Source of the DNA: Shewanella psychromarinicola
Lineage (GTDB): Bacteria > Pseudomonadota > Gammaproteobacteria > Enterobacterales > Shewanellaceae
Reading direction: 5' to 3'
DNA length: 64,000 nucleotides
Assembly (NCBI RefSeq): GCF_003855155.1
Contig: NZ_CP034073.1
Location: 4,898,001 to 4,962,000 of the forward strand
The notes under the pieces were generated by a model. The model saw only the letters and a program-made list of their open reading frames with translations. It did no database searches and was not told the origin of the DNA. Below, in pieces: positions 59,573 through 64,000 of the stretch (position 1 is the stretch's first letter; every line of letters starts with the position of its first letter). A program made the position numbers and the translations under genes.

Positions 59573-60406
59573 CTATATATTGGCCATTGTTTCTGACATC
59601 ACCTTAAGTACATCGGCAGTTTCTGGAACATCATGGACTCGTATAATATGCGCACCTTGTTGAGCAGCAATTAATGCCCCAGCAAGACTACCAGCAAGGC
59701 GTTGATCGATATCGCGCGCTAACAGGTCACCAATCATGCTTTTTCGCGACAGACCAACCAATAAAGGTAAGTGAAACTCATGTAATCTTGGTAATGTCGC
59801 TAATAGGCGGTAATTATGCGCTAAAGTTTTGCCAAAGCCAAAACCTGGATCGAGAATTAAGCGTTCTCGCTCAATTCCGGCGGCTTCGCAGTAAGCAATA
59901 CGCAATTCGAAAAAAGCAACCACCTCATCAATCACATCCTGATACTCAGGTTCATCTTGCATGGTTTGCGGCTCGCCTTGCATGTGCATCAAGCAAATAG
60001 GCACATCTAACGTAGCGGCCATGGCTAATGCACCAGGCATTTGTAATGCGCGCACATCATTGATCATATTGGCACCGGCATCCACAGCCTGCTCCATCAC
60101 TTCAGGTTTGCTAGTATCGATTGAAATCCATACATTGTGTGTTTTAGCCGTGTATTCGATGATAGGAATAACACGAGCGATCTCTTGCTCAAGAGTGACT
60201 TCAGCAGCACCAGGTCGAGTTGACTCTCCACCCACGTCAATAATTAATGCACCTTGTTCCACCATATCGTCGACATGGCGACAGGCTTGTTCAAATCCGA
60301 TATATTCGCCGCCATCAGAAAAAGAATCAGGGGTCACGTTTACAATGCCCATCACTACAGGTGCTGATAAGTCGAGGGTTTTATTGGCATGAGTTAATTG
60401 AAACAC
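59573..60406 (-). CDS. folP: Dihydropteroate synthase
   Basis: A 277-residue folate-pathway enzyme joining p-aminobenzoate to hydroxymethyl-dihydropterin diphosphate; the target of sulfonamides. Motifs GIVNVTPDSFSDGG, IDVGGESTRPGA, LDPGFGFGKT and VGLSRKSMIG are intact. It lies after ftsH with a terminator between them. Confidence 0.97.
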   Translation of the reverse strand: MFQLTHANKTLDLSAPVVMGIVNVTPDSFSDGGEYIGFEQACRHVDDMVEQGALIIDVGGESTRPGAAEVTLEQEIARVIPIIEYTAKTHNVWISIDTSKPEVMEQAVDAGANMINDVRALQMPGALAMAATLDVPICLMHMQGEPQTMQDEPEYQDVIDEVVAFFELRIAYCEAAGIERERLILDPGFGFGKTLAHNYRLLATLPRLHEFHLPLLVGLSRKSMIGDLLARDIDQRLAGSLAGALIAAQQGAHIIRVHDVPETADVLKVMSETMANI

Positions 60407-60433
60407 AGGTATTGTCCTACATAAGGTTAAAAA

Positions 60434-60461
60434 AAAGAAAACCCCTTGCGGGGTTTTCTTT
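60434..60461 (-). terminator. Terminator between ftsH and folP
   Basis: The stem AAAACCCC/GGGGTTTT with loop TTGC is flanked by As and Ts (60434-60461). Confidence 0.9.
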
Positions 60462-60475
60462 ATTCACTAAATTAT

Positions 60476-62437
60476 TTATTTAGCTGGTGATTCATCCGTT
60501 TCACTCGTGTCGGTTTTAGCGTCACTAGTATCGGCTTTAACCTCATCGACAGGTGTTTCAACTTCAGATTTAGGCGTGCTATTGCCATTATCTTTATCGT
60601 CAGATGATTCATCTTTTTGCCATTCAGCAGGCATACGCACTTCACGTCGCTTCATCAAATCATCAATTTGCAACGAATCAATCGTTTCATATTTCATCAG
60701 CGCATCTTTCATCGCATGTAAAATATCCAAATTGTCGTTTAGTAACGTTTGTGCCCGTTGATAGTTTTTATCAATAAACACTTTAGTTTCTGAATCAATT
60801 AGTGTCGCAGTCTCACCCGACATAGCCTTAGATTTACCCATACTGCGGCCTAAGAAAACTTCGTTTTCTTCTTCTGCATAGAGTAAAGGACCCAGTTTAT
60901 CGGAGAAGCCCCATTGGGTAACCATGTTACGGGCAATCGACGTCGCGTATTTGATATCTTGCGACGCTCCAGTAGACACTTTTTCAGTGCCGTAAATAAT
61001 CTCTTCAGCTAAACGTCCACCATAGGCAACTGAAATCTGTGATTCAAGTTTGCGACGGCTTTGGCTCACAGCATCGGCTTCCGGTAGGAAGAAAGTTACC
61101 CCTAATGCACGTCCACGCGGAATAATAGTCACTTTATGCACAGGATCATGCTCTGGTACTAAGCAGCCTACAATCGCATGTCCAGCTTCATGATAAGCAG
61201 TCATCTCTTTGTCCGCTTCAGACATCACCATAGAACGGCGCTCAGCACCCATCATGATTTTATCTTTAGCACGCTCGAACTCTTCCATACCAACAACACG
61301 ACGATTACCACGAGCAGCAAACAACGCAGCTTCGTTAACAAGGTTGGCTAAGTCTGCACCAGAGAATCCTGGCGTACCACGAGCAATAACACTTGCTTTA
61401 ACATCGTCTGACAAAGGCACTTTACGCATATGCACTTTAAGGATTTGTTCACGACCACGCACATCAGGCAAGCCGACAACCACTTGACGGTCAAATCGAC
61501 CTGGGCGAAGCAATGCAGCATCAAGAACATCAGGGCGGTTAGTTGCCGCGATAACGATAACACCTTCATTACCTTCGAAACCATCCATCTCAACCAGCAG
61601 TTGGTTTAACGTCTGCTCACGCTCATCGTGACCACCACCAACACCAGCACCACGTTGGCGACCTACAGCATCGATTTCATCGATAAAAATGATACAAGGC
61701 GAAGATTTTTTAGCTTGTTCGAACATGTCACGCACACGGGATGCGCCAACACCAACAAACATTTCCACAAAATCAGAACCTGATATGGTAAAGAATGGCA
61801 CCTTAGATTCACCGGCAATCGCCTTAGCTAGCAAGGTTTTACCCGTACCTGGTTGCCCTACCATCAACACGCCAGTAGGAATCCGACCGCCTAGCTTTTG
61901 GAACTTGGTTGGGTCACGTAAATAATCAACCAGTTCTTTTACTTCTTCTTTTGCTTCATCACAGCCAGCAACATCAGCAAAGGTGGTTTTAATTTGGTCT
62001 TCGCTCATCAGTTTGGCTTTACTTTTGCCAAACGACATTGCGCCTTTTCCACCACCGCCTTGCATTTGACGCATGAAGAATATCCAAACCCCAATCAACA
62101 GTAACATCGGGAACCATGAAATAAAGATTTGGGTTAAAAAACCTGACTCTTCAGCCTCTTGGCCTTTCATGGTGATACCTTTGCGATCAAGATCATTAAT
62201 TAAATCTTGGTCAACAATAGGCATAATAGTGGTGAACTTTTCGCCGGTACGTTTAGTCCCTTCAATTGTTCGTTGGTCGCTTTTTATTTCGACCGTGTTA
62301 ATTTGACCATTTCGAACATTGTCCAAAAAGGCGGAATAATCCATCTTCTGCGTATTCGAAGAAGAGGGGGAATAACCCTGAAACACTGACATCAGTACAA
62401 CAGCGATGACAACCCAGAGAATTAAATTTTTTGCCAT
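60476..62437 (-). CDS. ftsH: ATP-dependent zinc metalloprotease FtsH
   Basis: A 653-residue membrane AAA+ protease. Two helices lie at about residues 4-22 and 100-118. The AAA+ domain has [22 protein letters not shown] and the SRH region [20 protein letters not shown]. The zinc site is HEAGH. The tail is acidic and Ser/Thr/Asp-rich. It degrades membrane and regulatory proteins such as LpxC. MAKNL is chosen as the start as in E. coli, three codons into the frame. It is 55 bases after rlmE. Confidence 0.98.
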   Translation of the reverse strand: MAKNLILWVVIAVVLMSVFQGYSPSSSNTQKMDYSAFLDNVRNGQINTVEIKSDQRTIEGTKRTGEKFTTIMPIVDQDLINDLDRKGITMKGQEAEESGFLTQIFISWFPMLLLIGVWIFFMRQMQGGGGKGAMSFGKSKAKLMSEDQIKTTFADVAGCDEAKEEVKELVDYLRDPTKFQKLGGRIPTGVLMVGQPGTGKTLLAKAIAGESKVPFFTISGSDFVEMFVGVGASRVRDMFEQAKKSSPCIIFIDEIDAVGRQRGAGVGGGHDEREQTLNQLLVEMDGFEGNEGVIVIAATNRPDVLDAALLRPGRFDRQVVVGLPDVRGREQILKVHMRKVPLSDDVKASVIARGTPGFSGADLANLVNEAALFAARGNRRVVGMEEFERAKDKIMMGAERRSMVMSEADKEMTAYHEAGHAIVGCLVPEHDPVHKVTIIPRGRALGVTFFLPEADAVSQSRRKLESQISVAYGGRLAEEIIYGTEKVSTGASQDIKYATSIARNMVTQWGFSDKLGPLLYAEEENEVFLGRSMGKSKAMSGETATLIDSETKVFIDKNYQRAQTLLNDNLDILHAMKDALMKYETIDSLQIDDLMKRREVRMPAEWQKDESSDDKDNGNSTPKSEVETPVDEVKADTSDAKTDTSETDESPAK

Positions 62438-62491
62438 GTCACTCAATTTACTAGACCTCTTAACAGTCCTGCGATTATTAACGTTAGACTA

Positions 62492-63121
62492 CTACAACTT
62501 GTAACCAGTCGCCACTAAGTAGACTTCTCGAGAGCGTGCTCTAGAGGAGTCTGGTTTACGGGTTTTTACTACTTTGAATGCCTGTTTAACTGTTTTTATG
62601 TAGTCGTCAAAGCCCTCCCCCTGAAAGACTTTAACAGCAAAACAGCCGTTGGGCGTCAACACTTGATGACACATATCTAACGCTAATTCAACTAAATACA
62701 TACCTTTAGGTTGATCAACAGCATCCGAACCACTCATGTTCGGGGCCATATCTGATAGTACCACATCCACTTTATCTTGACCTACACGCTCAAGCAATGC
62801 TTCGAGTACTTTGTTTTCTCTAAAATCACCTTGAAGGAAATCAACACCAACAATCGGATCCATTGGTAAAATATCACAAGCAATGACTTTACCTTTGTCG
62901 CCAGCAAGTTTAACGGCCACTTGCGACCAGCCACCCGGTGCTGCACCTAAATCAACAACTGTCATCCCCTGTTTTATCAAGTGATCTTTTTGTTGGATCT
63001 CTTCTAACTTAAATGCTGCTCGTGAACGTAAACCGCGTTTCTGGGCTAATTTCACATAGTGATCATCAAAGTGTTCTTGCATCCAGCGACTTGAGCTCGC
63101 CGTACGTTTTTTTGTTGTCAT
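62492..63121 (-). CDS. rlmE: 23S rRNA 2'-O-methyltransferase RlmE
   Basis: A 209-residue SAM-dependent enzyme (RrmJ/FtsJ) methylating U2552 of 23S rRNA. The catalytic K-D-K-E set is expected in [29 protein letters not shown] and SREVYLV. The SAM loop is [15 protein letters not shown]. It is upstream of ftsH on the same strand and divergent from yhbY, the conserved order. Confidence 0.97.
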   Translation of the reverse strand: MTTKKRTASSSRWMQEHFDDHYVKLAQKRGLRSRAAFKLEEIQQKDHLIKQGMTVVDLGAAPGGWSQVAVKLAGDKGKVIACDILPMDPIVGVDFLQGDFRENKVLEALLERVGQDKVDVVLSDMAPNMSGSDAVDQPKGMYLVELALDMCHQVLTPNGCFAVKVFQGEGFDDYIKTVKQAFKVVKTRKPDSSRARSREVYLVATGYKL

Positions 63122-63211
63122 TAAAATTCCGCAACGATTCAGAGTTACATAAGGTGTATATAAGGGTAGAATACCCGTTTTTCAACAGTAACTCAGCAAA
63201 AGTTGGTACAA

Positions 63212-63511
63212 ATGAACTTAACAACCAAACAAAAACAGCATTTAAAAGGTCTGGCGCACAGTTTAAAACCAGTGGTGCTGCTTGGTGGCAATGGACTAAC
63301 TGAAGGTGTTCTGGCTGAAATTGATAGCGCGCTTACACATCATGAATTGATTAAAGTAAAAGTAGCCTCTGCCGACAGAGAGCTCAAAAATGCCATCGTT
63401 GACGCCATTGTACGTGAAACCCAGTCTGCGAAAGTGCAACTTATCGGTCATGTCTTAGTCATTTTCCGTCAGTCTGCCGAAATGAAGATTGCTTTGCCTA
63501 AAGCCAAATAA
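63212..63511 (+). CDS. yhbY: YhbY-family RNA-binding protein
   Basis: A 99-residue CRM-domain protein (MNLTTKQKQHLKGLAHSL, VVLLGGNGLTEGVLAEID, HELIKVKV). YhbY associates with pre-50S ribosomes. The frame extends to a TTG at 63203, but MNLTTKQ is the family start. It is divergent from rlmE and ends at the terminator at 63527. Confidence 0.95.
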   Translation: MNLTTKQKQHLKGLAHSLKPVVLLGGNGLTEGVLAEIDSALTHHELIKVKVASADRELKNAIVDAIVRETQSAKVQLIGHVLVIFRQSAEMKIALPKAK

Positions 63512-63526
63512 TCTCGCATTCTTTTA

Positions 63527-63556
63527 TAAAAAGCCGCTGAATTCAGCGGCTTTTTT
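63527..63556 (+). terminator. Terminator after yhbY
   Basis: The stem AAGCCGCTGAA/TTCAGCGGCTT is followed by TTTTTT. Confidence 0.93.
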
Positions 63557-63605
63557 ATTAGAGATGAATTATCATTAATCAAGGATGGTTGGGTAAAGGA
63601 ACGAC

Positions 63606-64000
63606 TTAATAATGTTGTGCCTTTAATCCTAAAAATTCAGGCAAGGTAGCATCAATTGAAAAAAATGACCAAGTACCTGTAACGATCCCAATAAATAATG
63701 CGATTAAATTCCCTCCAATAGTGCTCCACCCATTATCCGTAATCCATAATCCATAATCAATAATGCGTATACAGTTTATAATGTAGTCTCTGATGTCACC
63801 ATTGAGCTCAAAAAAGTCGACTTAATAGCGCCATTATTAATGTCCGGCACATCCCACAAAGGCTTTGTAATAAGTTGTTTACCCATCTTATTTTCGATAA
63901 TAGAGTCATTAAACGAGTAAGCTAAAATAGCCGCCAGTACGGTTAAATTTGATTCCATTTGGCTTACCGCAAAAAACCAACACAAACACCACATCATATA
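63606..64000 (-). pseudogene. Probable frameshifted membrane protein fragment at window edge
   Basis: Two minus-strand frames appear to belong together. The one nearer the edge (63776 to the window end, with LTVLAAILAYSFNDSII and LWDVPDINNGAIK) stops at 63776. A second frame, open from about 63821 to a stop at 63606, reads VDFFELNGDIRDYI, then NLIALFIGIVTGTWSFF and the end FLGLKAQHY. It lacks a good start. A frameshift near 63800-63825 would join them. The family is not recognised, and the 5' part is beyond the window. Confidence 0.4.

Overview
The window looks like a chromosome segment from a marine gammaproteobacterium, most likely a cold-adapted Shewanella close to S. frigidimarina. Three points support this. 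The order rlmE-ftsH-folP-glmM-tpiA-secG-tRNAs-rimP-nusA-infB-rbfA-truB-rpsO-pnp-nlpI is the enterobacterial/Shewanella order. The deo genes sit beside smp/serB, tsx and nupC. There are three DUF3494 ice-binding protein genes, a family known from Antarctic Shewanella. The species is inferred; no database was searched.

Layout. 1-1.6 kb: a truncated degenerate GGDEF protein and an HDOD protein. 1.9-3.5 kb: trhP (tRNA hydroxylation) and the ferredoxin yfhL. 3.5-19.1 kb: an accessory island holding a 97-bp tandem repeat array, a secreted ice-binding protein (IBP1), a four-helix membrane protein gene broken by an IS630-family element, a PA2778/PA2779 pair, a sigma-54 response regulator with a hybrid histidine kinase, a frameshifted lipoprotein adhesin with seven BIG_2-like repeats and an ice-binding domain (IBP2), and a second ice-binding lipoprotein (IBP3). 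The island ends at a decayed second copy of yfhL, so it lies between direct repeats of that gene. 19.5-22.1 kb: ubiT and ubiUV (oxygen-independent ubiquinone synthesis). 22.7-30.2 kb: a YjiH-type membrane protein, two PilZ proteins flanking radA, and an alpha/beta hydrolase. 30.3-38.6 kb: serB, whose 3' end is copied into a seven-unit 126-bp array, then smp, the deoCABD operon and tsx. 38.9-46.2 kb: nupC, a TatD-type gene with a small overlapping gene, prfC, nlpI and pnp. 46.6-48.7 kb: a GGDEF-EAL protein on the opposite strand between pnp and rpsO. 49.6-63.1 kb: the large ribosome, translation and cell-envelope housekeeping run, including tRNA-Leu(GAG) and initiator tRNA-Met. 63.2 kb to the end: yhbY and a probably broken membrane protein gene.

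The most interesting hypothesis is a dedicated ice-binding regulon. IBP1 and IBP2 each have a near-consensus sigma-54 (-24/-12) promoter upstream (TGGCAT-N5-TTGCA and TGGCAT-N5-TTGCT), and the only sigma-54 activator in the window lies between them with a soluble multi-PAS hybrid kinase. The three ice-binding proteins have different predicted delivery modes: free secretion, a BIG_2 stalk on a lipid anchor, and a shorter Ig-like stalk on a lipid anchor. Together they suggest signal-controlled ice adhesion.

Other non-genic structure includes a three-copy MITE-like family (about 150-185 bp with GGGATAA-type terminal inverted repeats), a CTAG-rich dispersed repeat, an in-frame 57-bp repeat expansion in rbfA, and intrinsic terminators inside the nusA-infB operon.
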